Shown here piece by piece: positions 18,936 to 27,620 of a stretch of DNA of 64,000 bases. The position numbers and the translations under genes are program-made. Within the stretch, counting starts at the first letter, position 1. Each line of letters begins with the position of its first letter. Under the pieces are notes generated by a model, which made no database searches, was not told where the DNA came from, and saw only the letters and a program-made list of their open reading frames with translations. The stretch is from JAVVHH01 sp965199665. Its GTDB lineage: Bacteria > Pseudomonadota > Alphaproteobacteria > Acetobacterales > Acetobacteraceae. The stretch spans positions 2,666,001 to 2,730,000 of the forward strand of contig OZ241208.1 in the NCBI GenBank assembly GCA_965199665.1. Reading direction: 5' to 3'.

Positions 18936-20131
18936 TACGCGGCTTCCTTCACGGCGTTGACCACCTTGGAGGCGGCGTCGGCGAGGTTGTCGGCCGACAC
19001 GATCGGCAGGCCGGATTTGGCGAGGATGTCCTTGCCGAGATCGACGTTGGTGCCTTCCAGGCGCACCACCAGGGGCACGCCCAGGCTCACCTCGCGGGCC
19101 GCGGCGACCACGCCCTCGGCAATCACGTCGCAGCGCATGATGCCGCCGAAGATGTTGACCAGGATGCCTTCGACGTTCGGATCCGACAGGATGATCTTGA
19201 ACGCCGCCGTCACGCGCTCCTTGGTGGCGCCGCCGCCCACGTCGAGGAAGTTGGCCGGCGAGCCGCCGTAGAGCTTGATGATGTCCATCGTCGCCATCGC
19301 CAGCCCGGCGCCGTTGACCATGCAGCCGATCGTGCCGTCGAGCGCCACATAGTTGAGCATGTACTTGGCGGCCTCCAGCTCCTTGGGGTCTTCCTCCGCC
19401 TCGTCGCGCAGCTTCTCCAACTCCGGGTGCCGGTAGAGCGCGTTGTCGTCGAACGACACCTTGGCATCGAGCGCCACCACCTCGCCGGCGCGGGTCACTA
19501 CCAGCGGGTTGACCTCCACGATGGCGCAGTCGAGCTCGACGAACGCCTTGTACATGGCGAGCACGAATTTGGAGAACGCGGCGATCTGCTTGCCCTGCAG
19601 CCCGAGCCCGAAGGCCAGCTTGCGGGTGTGAAAGCCGGAGACGCCGCTGGCCGGGTCGACCACGGCGCGGAGGATCTTCTCCGGATTGGTCTCGGCGACG
19701 TGCTCGATCTCCATGCCGCCCTCGGTGGACGCCGCGATCACGATGCGACCGGTATCGCGGTCGACCAGCAGGGAGAGATACAGCTCGCGCTCGATGTCGC
19801 AGCCTGCCTCGACGTAGACGCGGCTGACGCGACGGCCGGCCTCGCCGGTCTGCTTGGTGATCAGGACGTTGCCGATCATGGCCTCGGCGGCGTCGCGCAC
19901 CTCGTCGGCGGAGCGGGCCAGGCGGACGCCGCCCTTGCCGGCCGGGTCGTTCTCGAACTTGCCGGCGCCGCGACCGCCGGCATGGATCTGCGATTTCACG
20001 ACATAGATCGGCCCGGGCAGCTTGCCGGCCGCCTGCACGGCTTCCTCGGGAGTCCAGGCGACGTGCCCTTCGAGCACGGCCACGCCGTAGCGGCGCAACA
20101 GCTCCTTGGCTTGGTATTCGTGGATGTTCAT
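18935..20131 (-). CDS. sucC: Succinyl-CoA synthetase beta subunit (ADP-forming)
   Basis: SucC holds the ATP-grasp nucleotide-binding domain and the subunit interface. The 398-residue protein begins MNIHEYQAKELLRRYGV, has VVKSQIHAGGRGAGKF in the ATP-grasp part, and ends with the ligase CoA-like domain including ANFLDVGGGATKE and VNIFGGIMRCDVIAEG. It is the first gene of sucCD. The usual alphaproteobacterial neighbours mdh and sucAB are absent here; a 2H phosphoesterase gene lies just upstream instead. Confidence 0.98.
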   Translation of the reverse strand: MNIHEYQAKELLRRYGVAVLEGHVAWTPEEAVQAAGKLPGPIYVVKSQIHAGGRGAGKFENDPAGKGGVRLARSADEVRDAAEAMIGNVLITKQTGEAGRRVSRVYVEAGCDIERELYLSLLVDRDTGRIVIAASTEGGMEIEHVAETNPEKILRAVVDPASGVSGFHTRKLAFGLGLQGKQIAAFSKFVLAMYKAFVELDCAIVEVNPLVVTRAGEVVALDAKVSFDDNALYRHPELEKLRDEAEEDPKELEAAKYMLNYVALDGTIGCMVNGAGLAMATMDIIKLYGGSPANFLDVGGGATKERVTAAFKIILSDPNVEGILVNIFGGIMRCDVIAEGVVAAAREVSLGVPLVVRLEGTNVDLGKDILAKSGLPIVSADNLADAASKVVNAVKEAA

Positions 20132-20186
20132 CGGCTCGCCTCGCGCTTACTCGGTCATGTTGACGCGGCGAAATGCATAGGCCGTT

Positions 20187-20807
20187 TCAGCCAGCCCGGA
20201 AAGCGACCGGTTCCGCGTCCAAGAACGCCCACTCGCCCGCGGCCTCCCACGGACCGCCGCGATACCACCAGAGCGACAAGCCGGTGGCCGTCACCGTCCA
20301 GGGCGCGAAGCCGGCGCTCAACTCGTCTAAGAGTCGCTTTGCCTCCGCCGGGTCCACCTTGTTCTGGATCGTCACGTGCGGCTGGAAGCGCTGGCGATCC
20401 TGCGCGCCCAGCCAGCCCTCCCACCGCCGCGCCAGGCCGGCGCGGAGCGTATTCAGCGCGTCGGCCTCCAACGAGAGCGCCACGCCGCGGCCGAGCGAGC
20501 GGAGCCGGGCCACGCGCACGGGGAACGCCGGACGCCTTGCCGCGTCCTGCAGGTCGGCGGTCAACGTGGCCAACGCGTCGGAGGGGAGATGGTGGAAGAG
20601 CGTGACGTGCGCCCGCAGGAAGTTCCGCTCGGGCGGGAAGTGAGCGTCGCGCAACCGGTCCAGCCGGAGTTGGTCGGCCTCGGCCAGACGCAGGCTCAGG
20701 ATCAGCGGGGCCCCGACGCCGGGGCCGTCGCGCGCTGGCTCGCGCTCACGCGGGTCACCCTCCCCGCCATGGCCGCCGCGCAGCGTTGGCCGATCCGACT
20801 CGATCAT
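20187..20807 (-). CDS. 2'-5' RNA ligase / 2H phosphoesterase family protein
   Basis: This protein carries the paired HxT motifs of the 2H phosphoesterase superfamily, AHVTLFHH and PHVTIQNKV, separated by about 80 residues, which together form the catalytic site for cyclic phosphate or 2'-5' linkages. The conserved core begins at about APLILSLRL. The only ATG/GTG/TTG upstream in frame is ATG 20807, which gives 206 residues but places the first 30 codons opposite the next gene; the true start may be a non-standard codon near 20720. Its physiological substrate is unknown. Confidence 0.8.
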   Translation of the reverse strand: MIESDRPTLRGGHGGEGDPREREPARDGPGVGAPLILSLRLAEADQLRLDRLRDAHFPPERNFLRAHVTLFHHLPSDALATLTADLQDAARRPAFPVRVARLRSLGRGVALSLEADALNTLRAGLARRWEGWLGAQDRQRFQPHVTIQNKVDPAEAKRLLDELSAGFAPWTVTATGLSLWWYRGGPWEAAGEWAFLDAEPVAFRAG

Positions 20808-21005
20808 TGCTTCCAACGCGTCATGCTGGACAACGCCATCGGCGGCGTCTGGCACCGCTCCATCGCCCGCCCGGCGATCCGGCACGCCCCGCCCGCCATC
20901 TTCGCCCGCGCCATCGCGCTGGCCGAGCAGGTCGTGCGCGAGCCGGCGGGGCTCGTCGAGTTGAACCGGCGCAGCCTGGCCTGGCGCCGCGGTTTGACGG
21001 TATAA
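20769..21005 (+). CDS. Conserved hypothetical protein (start uncertain)
   Basis: I cannot name this family. From ATG 20769 it gives 78 residues (MAAAQRWPIRLDHCFQRVMLDN...NRRSLAWRRGLTV), with several Trp, His and Arg positions that look constrained. Codon usage remains coding-like upstream to about 20710 (ARWLALTRVTLPAM), so translation may begin earlier, for example at TTG 20670. That would lie antisense to the 5' end of the 2H phosphoesterase gene. It ends 8 bases before the complex I accessory gene and is probably cotranscribed with it. Confidence 0.6.
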   Translation: MAAAQRWPIRLDHCFQRVMLDNAIGGVWHRSIARPAIRHAPPAIFARAIALAEQVVREPAGLVELNRRSLAWRRGLTV

Positions 21006-21013
21006 GCGCCGCC

Positions 21014-21325
21014 ATGACCGCGCGCGCCCGCATCTACATGCGTCCCAAGACCGCCACCCAGTCCGGCCCGGCCACGGCCGGCGCCTGGACGCTCGACTGG
21101 CAGCCGCAAAAGGAGCGCACCGAACCCCTGATGGGTTGGTGGGGCAGCGACTTCACCCAAGGCCAGGTCAGCCTCAAGTTCGATAGTTGCGAGCAGGCCG
21201 TGGCCTACGCCGAGGCCAACGGGATCGCCTATCAGGTCGAGCAGCCGCCGGCCAAGCATCCCATCAAGCCCAAGGTCTACGCCGACAATTTCCGCTACGG
21301 CCGCGCCGAGAACTGGACGCACTGA
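21014..21325 (+). CDS. Complex I accessory subunit, NDUFS4-like (ETC complex I subunit)
   Basis: This 103-residue protein matches the ETC complex I subunit conserved region (NDUFS4/18-kDa type): MTARARIYMRPKTATQSG, then WTLDWQPQKERTEPLMGWWGS and the C-terminal KVYADNFRYGRAENWTH. In alphaproteobacteria, as in mitochondria, it is an accessory subunit on the NADH-binding arm of NADH:quinone oxidoreductase. It is coded away from the nuo operon, which is usual for this gene in bacteria. It is followed by a hairpin that may end transcription. Confidence 0.93.
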   Translation: MTARARIYMRPKTATQSGPATAGAWTLDWQPQKERTEPLMGWWGSDFTQGQVSLKFDSCEQAVAYAEANGIAYQVEQPPAKHPIKPKVYADNFRYGRAENWTH

Positions 21326-21330
21326 CGGAC

Positions 21331-21354
21331 GGCCCTCCCCGCCGGGAGAGGGCC
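21331..21354. terminator. Terminator-like hairpin between convergent genes
   Basis: ggccctc (21331-21337) pairs with gagggcc (21348-21354), and the inner CCC/GGG extends the stem with a bulge. It sits between the ends of the NDUFS4-like gene and the SDR gene on the other strand. Confidence 0.45.
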
Positions 21355-21361
21355 CGCCCCG

Positions 21362-22378
21362 TCACGGCAGGCCGTTGCCGCCCGCGGCGCCATACACCTG
21401 CCCCGTCGCGTAGCTGCCATCGCTGGCCGCGAGCTGCACGTAGATCCCCGCCAGTTCCGCCGGCTGGCCCGGCCGGCCCATCGGCGTCTTGCCGCCGAAC
21501 GTCTCCAGCTTGTCCATCGTCGCGCCGCCGCTCACTTGCAGCGGCGTCCAGATCGGGCCGGGTGCCACGCCGTTGACCCGGATACCCTTGCTGGCCAGCT
21601 GCTTGCCGAGGCAGCGGACGAAGTTGGTCGTCGCCGCCTTGGTCTGCGCGTAATCGTACAGCTCCGGCGTCGGATCGGTCGCCTGCTCCGACGTCGTTGC
21701 GATGATGGCCGCGCCCGGGGGCATGTGCGGCACGGCCGCCTTAATGATCCAGAACGGCGCGTAGATGTTGGTCTTCATCGTGGCGTCGAAATCCTCGGAC
21801 GACAGGTCCAGCATCGACTGATGCTGCTGCTGGCGCGCCGCGTTGGACACCAGGATGTCGAGCCCGCCGAGTTGCGCGATCGCTTGCGAGACCAGCGTGC
21901 GGCAGAAGCCCTCGTCGCGCAGGTCGCCGGGGATCAGCACGGCCTTGCGCCCGGCATCGCGGATCAGCGCCGCGACGTCCTGCGCGTCCGGCTCCTCGGC
22001 CGGCAAGTAGTTGATGGCCACGTCGGCGCCCTCGCGGGCAAAGGCGATGGCGGCGGCGCGCCCCATGCCGGAATCACCGCCGGTGATCAGCGCGCGTCGG
22101 CCGGCGAGGCGGCCGGAGCCCTTGTAGCTCGTCTCGCCATGGTCCGGCTTGGGGTTCATGTCGCGCGCCAGGCCCGGCCAGGCCTGTTGCTGCCGGGCGA
22201 AGGGCGGCTGCGGATACTTGGTCCTCGGGTCCTGGAGAGGCTGCGCCGTGGCGGCGGCCGGCGCCGTTTGCGCGCGGGCCGGGGAGGCCAACGCGGCGGC
22301 GGCGAGCCCGATGGGCGCGGCCCCCATCACGAGGCGGCGGGAGACGGTGGAACGATCGTCGGGAGTGTGTTCGGTCAT
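21362..22378 (-). CDS. Tat-exported short-chain dehydrogenase/reductase
   Basis: This 338-residue protein starts with a twin-arginine-like signal (VSRRLVMGAAPIGLAAAALASPARA) and so is probably exported folded to the periplasm. The SDR domain follows, with the nucleotide-binding motif in TGGDSGMGRAAAIAFAREGADV, SNAA and the active-site YAQTK. The segment FARQQQAWPGL...MNPKPDHGETSYKGSGRLAGRRALITGG is typical of the YhxD/GSP39-like stress SDR group. Its substrate is unknown. It is divergent from a periplasmic binding protein gene across a 119-base gap. Confidence 0.88.
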   Translation of the reverse strand: MTEHTPDDRSTVSRRLVMGAAPIGLAAAALASPARAQTAPAAATAQPLQDPRTKYPQPPFARQQQAWPGLARDMNPKPDHGETSYKGSGRLAGRRALITGGDSGMGRAAAIAFAREGADVAINYLPAEEPDAQDVAALIRDAGRKAVLIPGDLRDEGFCRTLVSQAIAQLGGLDILVSNAARQQQHQSMLDLSSEDFDATMKTNIYAPFWIIKAAVPHMPPGAAIIATTSEQATDPTPELYDYAQTKAATTNFVRCLGKQLASKGIRVNGVAPGPIWTPLQVSGGATMDKLETFGGKTPMGRPGQPAELAGIYVQLAASDGSYATGQVYGAAGGNGLP

Positions 22379-22497
22379 CGCCGGTTAACGGCAGCGCCGC
22401 CCGGCTGTTGCGCCGCCGCCGATCACCGCTCCGGGATCGGCTGGTTGGACCGGCCGGCGCCATGCTCTACCGTCGCTCCGATCCTTCGGAGCGACGC

Positions 22498-23661
22498 ATG
22501 CGCCTCCCCTTCTCCGCCCTGTTCGGCGCGGTTCTTCTCGCAACCGGGCCGCTAGCGGCCATTTTGGCTGCTAGCCCGGCGCGCGCCGACCTGACCCTGG
22601 GCGCGATCCTGTCGCTCACCGGGCCGGGCGCCGGGCTCGGCATTCCCGAGCGCAACACGATCGACCTGCTGCCCAAGACGGTCGGCGGCCAACCCGTGCG
22701 CTGGATCGTGCTGGACGACGCGACCGACACCACCGCCGCCGTCCGCGCCGCGCGCAAGCTGATCGACGAGGAGCGGGTGGACGCCATCCTCGGCCCCTCC
22801 ACCTCCCCCAACGCGCTGGCGCTGCTCGACGTGGCCGGGACGTCCGGCACGCCGTTCGTGAGCCTCGCCGGGTCGTCGTCGGCGATCGAGCCGCCGGAAG
22901 GCAATCGCCGCTGGGCCTTCAAGCTGATCCCGAGCGAGCGCGTCGCCACCGTGCAGATCGTCGATCGCCTCGTCCGCGCCGGCGCCAAGCGGCTGGCCCA
23001 TATCGGCTTCGCCACCGCGCTGGGCGACGGCTACGTGTCCGCGCTGGCCGAGCAGGCAAAGGCCCGCGGCATCGAGAGCGTGATCGACGTGCGCTACAAC
23101 CCGAGCGACACGAGCCTCACCCCGCAAGTGCTGCGCGTGCTGGCCGCCCGGCCGGACGCCGTGTTCGTCGCCGCCTCCGCCACCCCGGCGACCACGCCGA
23201 TCATCGAGCTGCGCAACCGCGGCTACACGGGCCCGATCTACACGGTGCAGGGCATCGCCGGACCCGATGCGCTGCGGGTCGGCGGCAAGGCGCTGGACGG
23301 CGTGATGTTCTCCGCCGTACCGGTGCTGGTTGCCGAGCAACTGCCCCCGAGCAGCCCGGTGCGCGCCGCCGCGCTAGCCTTTGTCGAGGCCTACGAGGGC
23401 AAGTTCGGGCCAGGCAGCCGGTCGCTGTTCGGCGCCACCATGTGGGACTCGTTCCTGCTGGTCGCCGCGGCGGCGCCCACCGCCGGGTCGCCGGGGACGC
23501 CCGCTTTCCGCGCTGGTCTGCGCGACGGGATGGAGCGGGTCTCCGGCCTCCTCGGCGCGGAAGCCGTGTTCAGCTTGACGCCGACCGATCACAGTGGCGC
23601 CAGCGCGGACAGCCAGGTGATGGTCGAGATCCGCGATGGGGGCTACCACCTGCTGCCATGA
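22498..23661 (+). CDS. Branched-chain amino acid-type ABC substrate-binding protein (orphan)
   Basis: This 387-residue periplasmic protein has a signal peptide (MRLPFSALFGAVLLATGPLAAILAASPARA) followed by a type I periplasmic binding fold (LGAILSLTGPGAGLG, then VDAILGPSTSPNALALLDVA). This is the LivJ/HAAT family that binds amino acids, amides or small acids. No permease or ATPase gene lies nearby, so it must work with a transporter coded elsewhere. ATG 22498 is chosen because it starts the signal peptide. Its TGA overlaps the hydrolase ATG (ATGA), which ties its ligand to that enzyme. Confidence 0.92.
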   Translation: MRLPFSALFGAVLLATGPLAAILAASPARADLTLGAILSLTGPGAGLGIPERNTIDLLPKTVGGQPVRWIVLDDATDTTAAVRAARKLIDEERVDAILGPSTSPNALALLDVAGTSGTPFVSLAGSSSAIEPPEGNRRWAFKLIPSERVATVQIVDRLVRAGAKRLAHIGFATALGDGYVSALAEQAKARGIESVIDVRYNPSDTSLTPQVLRVLAARPDAVFVAASATPATTPIIELRNRGYTGPIYTVQGIAGPDALRVGGKALDGVMFSAVPVLVAEQLPPSSPVRAAALAFVEAYEGKFGPGSRSLFGATMWDSFLLVAAAAPTAGSPGTPAFRAGLRDGMERVSGLLGAEAVFSLTPTDHSGASADSQVMVEIRDGGYHLLP

Positions 23662-24506
23662 GCGCCATCGAACACGAGGTCCCGGTCCAGCATCCGGCCC
23701 ATCCCGTCGACCAGATGGACTGGCGGCACGTGCGCGACCGGGAGGGGATCAAGTATCTGGAGGAGGGCACCGGCCCGCCGATCCTGTTCCTGCACGGCAT
23801 CGGCGGCGGCGCGGCGGCGTTCCGCCCGCAACTCGCCCATTTCGGCCAGCGCTACCGCGCGCTTGCCTGGGAGGCGCCGGGCTATGCCGGCTCCGTGCCG
23901 TTGCCCCTGGTCACGATCGCCGGGCTGGCGGCGGCGCTGGGCGGGTTCATCCGCGCGCTGGAGCTGGAGCGCCCGATCCTGGTCGGGCACAGCCTCGGCG
24001 GCATGATCGTGCAGCGTCTCCTGGCCGAAGCGCCCCACATCGCGCGCGCCGTCGTGCTGTCCCAGACCTCCGCGGCATTCGGGAGCCGGGATCCGGCCTG
24101 GGCCGAGCGGTTCGTCGCCGACCGGCTCGCCCCGCTCGATGCGGGCCGCACCATGAACGACCTCGCCGCTTCGGCAGTGGACGAGCTGATGGCGCCGGGC
24201 GCCGACCCGGCCGGCCGCGCCGCCGCGGAAGCCTGCTACGCCGCCACGCCGGAGAGCACGTATCGCGACATGGTGCTCGCCATGCCGGGCTTCGACGAGC
24301 GGGAGGCGCTGACCCGCATCGCCGTGCCCACGCTGGTGCTGGCCGGCTCGGAGGATCGCGCGGCCCCGGTCGCCGGCTGCGAGAAGATGGCCGGCCGCAT
24401 CCCAGGCGCACGGCTGCATGTGCTGCCCGGCGTCGGTCACCTGGCGCATGCCGAGCAGCCGGCCGCATTCAACGCCGCGCTGGACGCGTTCCTCGACGGG
24501 CTCTAG
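23658..24506 (+). CDS. Alpha/beta-fold hydrolase
   Basis: This 282-residue cytoplasmic hydrolase has the oxyanion motif LFLHGIGGGAAAF, the nucleophile elbow GHSLGGM (Ser near residue 114), the acid in LAGSEDRAAP and the His in GVGHLAHAEQP, so the catalytic triad is complete. It resembles lactonase/ester hydrolases of the 3-oxoadipate enol-lactonase/haloperoxidase group; the substrate is unknown. It is translationally coupled to the binding-protein gene upstream and lies about 90 bases ahead of the oxalate genes. Confidence 0.88.
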   Translation: MSAIEHEVPVQHPAHPVDQMDWRHVRDREGIKYLEEGTGPPILFLHGIGGGAAAFRPQLAHFGQRYRALAWEAPGYAGSVPLPLVTIAGLAAALGGFIRALELERPILVGHSLGGMIVQRLLAEAPHIARAVVLSQTSAAFGSRDPAWAERFVADRLAPLDAGRTMNDLAASAVDELMAPGADPAGRAAAEACYAATPESTYRDMVLAMPGFDEREALTRIAVPTLVLAGSEDRAAPVAGCEKMAGRIPGARLHVLPGVGHLAHAEQPAAFNAALDAFLDGL

Positions 24507-24515
24507 CCGCCCCGT

Positions 24516-24543
24516 TTGAAAGCCCGCCCCGCACTGTTACAAG
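24516..24543 (+). promoter_or_regulatory. Candidate promoter of the oxc-frc operon
   Basis: TTGAAA (24516-24521) and TACAAG (24538-24543) are separated by 16 bases and lie 55 bases before oxc, just after the hydrolase stop. This would allow the oxalate genes to be transcribed apart from the binding protein and hydrolase. Confidence 0.4.
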
Positions 24544-24598
24544 CGCCCGACGCGTCCGGAGCCCGAGCGCATCGAGAACGCGCGAAGAGGAGACGACC

Positions 24599-26338
24599 AT
24601 GTCCGCAGCCCTCAAGCCCGAGGCACCAGCCGAGCCCGAGCTGACCGACGGCTTCCACCTCGTCATCGAGGCGCTCAAGCTCAACGGCGTCCAGACCATC
24701 TACGGCGTGCCCGGCATTCCGGTGACCGATCTCGGCCGCATGGCGCAGGAAGCCGGCATCCGCGTCATCTCCTGCCGGCACGAGCAGAATGCCGGCAACG
24801 CGGCCGCGGCCGCGGGCTTCCTCAACAAGGCGCCCGGCATCTGCCTCACCGTGTCGGCGCCCGGCTTCCTCAACGGGCTCGTCGCCCTGGCCAACGCCAC
24901 GGTGAACTGCTTTCCCACCATCCTCATCTCCGGCTCCTCCGAGCGCGAGATCGTCGACCTGCAGCAGGGCGATTACGAGGAGATGGACCAGCTCGCGATC
25001 GCCAAGCCGCTGTGCAAGGCGGCGTTCCGCATCCTCCGCGTCGAGGATATCGGCATCGGCGTCGCTCGCGCCTTCCGCGCTGCCCTGTCCGGCCGGCCCG
25101 GCGGGGTCTATCTCGACCTGCCCGCCAAGCTGTTCGGCCAGACCATGGAGGCCGTCGCCGCCCGTCATTCGCTGGTCAAGGTGATCGACCCGGCGCCCGA
25201 CCAACTGCCCTCCGCCGAGGCGATCGACCGCGCCCTGCACCTGCTGCGCGGCGCCGAGCGGCCGCTGATCGTGCTCGGCAAGGGCGCGGCCTACGCGCAG
25301 GCCGACGAAACCATCCGTGCGCTCGTCGAGACCTCCGGCATCCCCTACATCCCGATGAGCATGGCCAAGGGCCTGCTGCCCGACAGCCACCCGCTCTCGG
25401 CCGCCGCTGCCCGCTCCACCGTGCTGAAGGAGAGCGACGTCGTGCTGCTGCTCGGCGCGCGGCTCAACTGGCTGCTCGCCCACGGCAAGGGCAAGCAATG
25501 GGGCGGGCCCGGCGCCACCAAGTTCATCCAGGTCGACATCGAGCCGCGCGAGATGGACAGCAACGTCGAGATCGCCGCGCCCCTGGTGGGCGATATCGGC
25601 TCCGTGGTGGCCGCCTTGCTGGACGCCATGGGGCCGGACTGGCGCAAGCCGCCCGCCGCCTGGATCGAGGCCGTGCGCAGCAAGAAGGACGCCAACGTCG
25701 CCAAGATGGCGGCCAAGCTCGGCAAGAACTCGAGCCCCATGGACTTCCACACCGCGCTGCGGGTGCTGCGCGACGTCATCGCCGCCCGCCCGGAGGCGAT
25801 CCTGGTCAACGAGGGCGCCAACACGCTGGACCTGGCGCGCGGCATCATCGACATGGCTCGCCCGCGCAAGCGGTTGGACGTCGGCACCTGGGGCGTCATG
25901 GGCATCGGCATGGGGTTCGCCATCGCCGCGGCCGTGGAGACCGGCTGCCCCGTCCTGGCGGTGGAGGGCGACAGCGCGTTCGGCTTCTCCGGCATGGAGG
26001 TCGAGACGATCTGCCGCTACGACCTGCCGGTCTGCATCGTCATCTTCAACAATGACGGCATCTACCGCGGCGACGGCGTCGGCCACCGCGGCGACCCGGC
26101 GACCACCGCCTTCGTCAAGGGCGCCCGCTACGACAAGATGATGGAAGCCTTTGGCGGCGTCGGCGCCCACGCCACCACGCCCGACGAGCTGCGCCAGGCC
26201 GTCGAGGCCGCAATGGATAGTGGCCGCCCCACCTTGATCAATGCCGTGATCGACCCGGCCGCCGGCGCGGAATCCGGCAATATCGGCAGCCTCAATCCCA
26301 CCAGCACGCTCAAGAAGAAGACGGAGACCGCGGTATGA
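24599..26338 (+). CDS. oxc: Oxalyl-CoA decarboxylase
   Basis: This thiamine-diphosphate enzyme converts oxalyl-CoA to formyl-CoA and CO2. The 579-residue protein has the ThDP-activating Glu (E62 in CRHEQNAGN), a central domain, and the ThDP/Mg motif GDSAFGFSGMEVETICRYDLPVCIVIFNN. The IYRGDGV stretch and the C-terminal pattern are as in known Oxc proteins. A ribosome-binding site (gaggag) precedes ATG 24599. With frc immediately downstream (ATGA overlap), it forms the standard cytoplasmic oxalate degradation cycle, which consumes a proton and can support acid tolerance. Confidence 0.96.
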   Translation: MSAALKPEAPAEPELTDGFHLVIEALKLNGVQTIYGVPGIPVTDLGRMAQEAGIRVISCRHEQNAGNAAAAAGFLNKAPGICLTVSAPGFLNGLVALANATVNCFPTILISGSSEREIVDLQQGDYEEMDQLAIAKPLCKAAFRILRVEDIGIGVARAFRAALSGRPGGVYLDLPAKLFGQTMEAVAARHSLVKVIDPAPDQLPSAEAIDRALHLLRGAERPLIVLGKGAAYAQADETIRALVETSGIPYIPMSMAKGLLPDSHPLSAAAARSTVLKESDVVLLLGARLNWLLAHGKGKQWGGPGATKFIQVDIEPREMDSNVEIAAPLVGDIGSVVAALLDAMGPDWRKPPAAWIEAVRSKKDANVAKMAAKLGKNSSPMDFHTALRVLRDVIAARPEAILVNEGANTLDLARGIIDMARPRKRLDVGTWGVMGIGMGFAIAAAVETGCPVLAVEGDSAFGFSGMEVETICRYDLPVCIVIFNNDGIYRGDGVGHRGDPATTAFVKGARYDKMMEAFGGVGAHATTPDELRQAVEAAMDSGRPTLINAVIDPAAGAESGNIGSLNPTSTLKKKTETAV

Positions 26339-27603
26339 AGGCCCTCGACGGCGTCCGCATCCTGGATTTCACCCATGTCCAGTCCGGCCCCACCTGTACT
26401 CAACTACTCGCCTGGTTCGGCGCCGACGTCATCAAGGTCGAGCGGCCCGGCATCGGCGACATCACCCGCGGCCAGCTGCGCGACATCCCGGACGTCGACT
26501 CGCTGTATTTCACCATGCTGAACAGCAACAAGCGGTCCATCACCATCGACAGCAAGAACCCCCAGGGCAAGACGCTGCTGGAGGCGCTGATCGCCAAGTG
26601 CGACGTCATGGTGGAGAACTTCGCCCCCGGCGCGCTGGACCGCATGGGCTTCACCTGGGAGCGGGTGCAGCAGCTCAACCCGCGCATGATCCTGGCCTCC
26701 ATCAAGGGCTTCGGCCCCGGTCCGTACGAGGACTGCAAGGTCTACGAGAACATCGCCCAGTGCGCCGGCGGGGCGGCGTCAACCACCGGCTTCGACGACG
26801 GTCCGCCGCTCGTCACCGGTGCCCAGATCGGCGACAGCGGCACCGGGCTGCACCTGGCGCTGGGCATCGTCACCGCGCTGTATCAGCGCAACACCACCGG
26901 CCGCGGCCAGAAGGTGGACTGCGCCATGCAGGACAGCGTGCTGAACCTGTGCCGGGTCAAGCTGCGCGATCAGCAGCGCCTGGCGCACGGTCCGCTGACC
27001 GAATACCCGCAATACCCCGATGGCGAGTTCGGCGAGGCCGTGCCGCGCGCCGGCAACGCATCGGGCGGCGGCCAGCCCGGCTGGATCCTGAAGTGCAAGG
27101 GCTGGGAGACCGATCCCAACGCCTACATCTACTTCATCACCCAGGCGCCGGTCTGGGCCGCGATCTGCGACGTCATCGGCGAGCCCGGCTGGAAGACCGA
27201 TCCGGCCTACGCCAAGCCCGCCGCGCGGCTACCCAAGCTGAAAGCCATCTTCGACCGCATCGAGCAGTGGACGATGACCAAGACCAAGCTGGAGGCGATG
27301 GACGAGCTGAACAAGCACGACATCCCCTGCGGCCCCATCCTGTCCATGGCGGAGCTCGCCACCGATGCCTCGCTCCAGGCGACCGGCACCGTTGTCTCCG
27401 TACCGCACCCGACCCGCGGCGACTACCTGACCGTCGGCAACCCCATCAAGCTGTCCGACCACCACTCGGAGGTCGAGCGCTCCCCGCTGCTGGGCGAGCA
27501 CACGGAGGAGATCCTGCGCGACCTGCTGCAATGGGGCGACGAGCGCATCGCTGATCTCCGCGAATCCGGCGCCATCGGCGCGCGCCCCGCCACCGCCGCG
27601 TGA
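26335..27603 (+). CDS. frc: Formyl-CoA:oxalate CoA-transferase
   Basis: Frc is a class III CoA-transferase that moves CoA from formyl-CoA to oxalate, regenerating oxalyl-CoA for Oxc and releasing formate. The 422-residue protein begins MKALDGVRILDFTHVQSGPT, and the catalytic aspartate is D167 in the family motif QIGDSGTG. Glycine-rich loop residues (NASGGGQPG near 240) also match Frc. Its length is normal. It is translationally coupled to oxc, and is followed after 17 bases by a molybdoenzyme gene, so the operon may continue. Confidence 0.96.
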   Translation: MKALDGVRILDFTHVQSGPTCTQLLAWFGADVIKVERPGIGDITRGQLRDIPDVDSLYFTMLNSNKRSITIDSKNPQGKTLLEALIAKCDVMVENFAPGALDRMGFTWERVQQLNPRMILASIKGFGPGPYEDCKVYENIAQCAGGAASTTGFDDGPPLVTGAQIGDSGTGLHLALGIVTALYQRNTTGRGQKVDCAMQDSVLNLCRVKLRDQQRLAHGPLTEYPQYPDGEFGEAVPRAGNASGGGQPGWILKCKGWETDPNAYIYFITQAPVWAAICDVIGEPGWKTDPAYAKPAARLPKLKAIFDRIEQWTMTKTKLEAMDELNKHDIPCGPILSMAELATDASLQATGTVVSVPHPTRGDYLTVGNPIKLSDHHSEVERSPLLGEHTEEILRDLLQWGDERIADLRESGAIGARPATAA

Positions 27604-27620
27604 GCCCGGGACGCGCACCC

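Noticed and set aside
20187..20885. Full open frame to 20885 for the 2H phosphoesterase
   Set aside because: The first residues are antisense to a coding-like gene; ATG 20807 is the most upstream start I can defend.
24503..26170. A 555-codon open frame antisense to oxc
   Set aside because: Shadow of oxc, whose ThDP motifs and length are complete on the plus strand.
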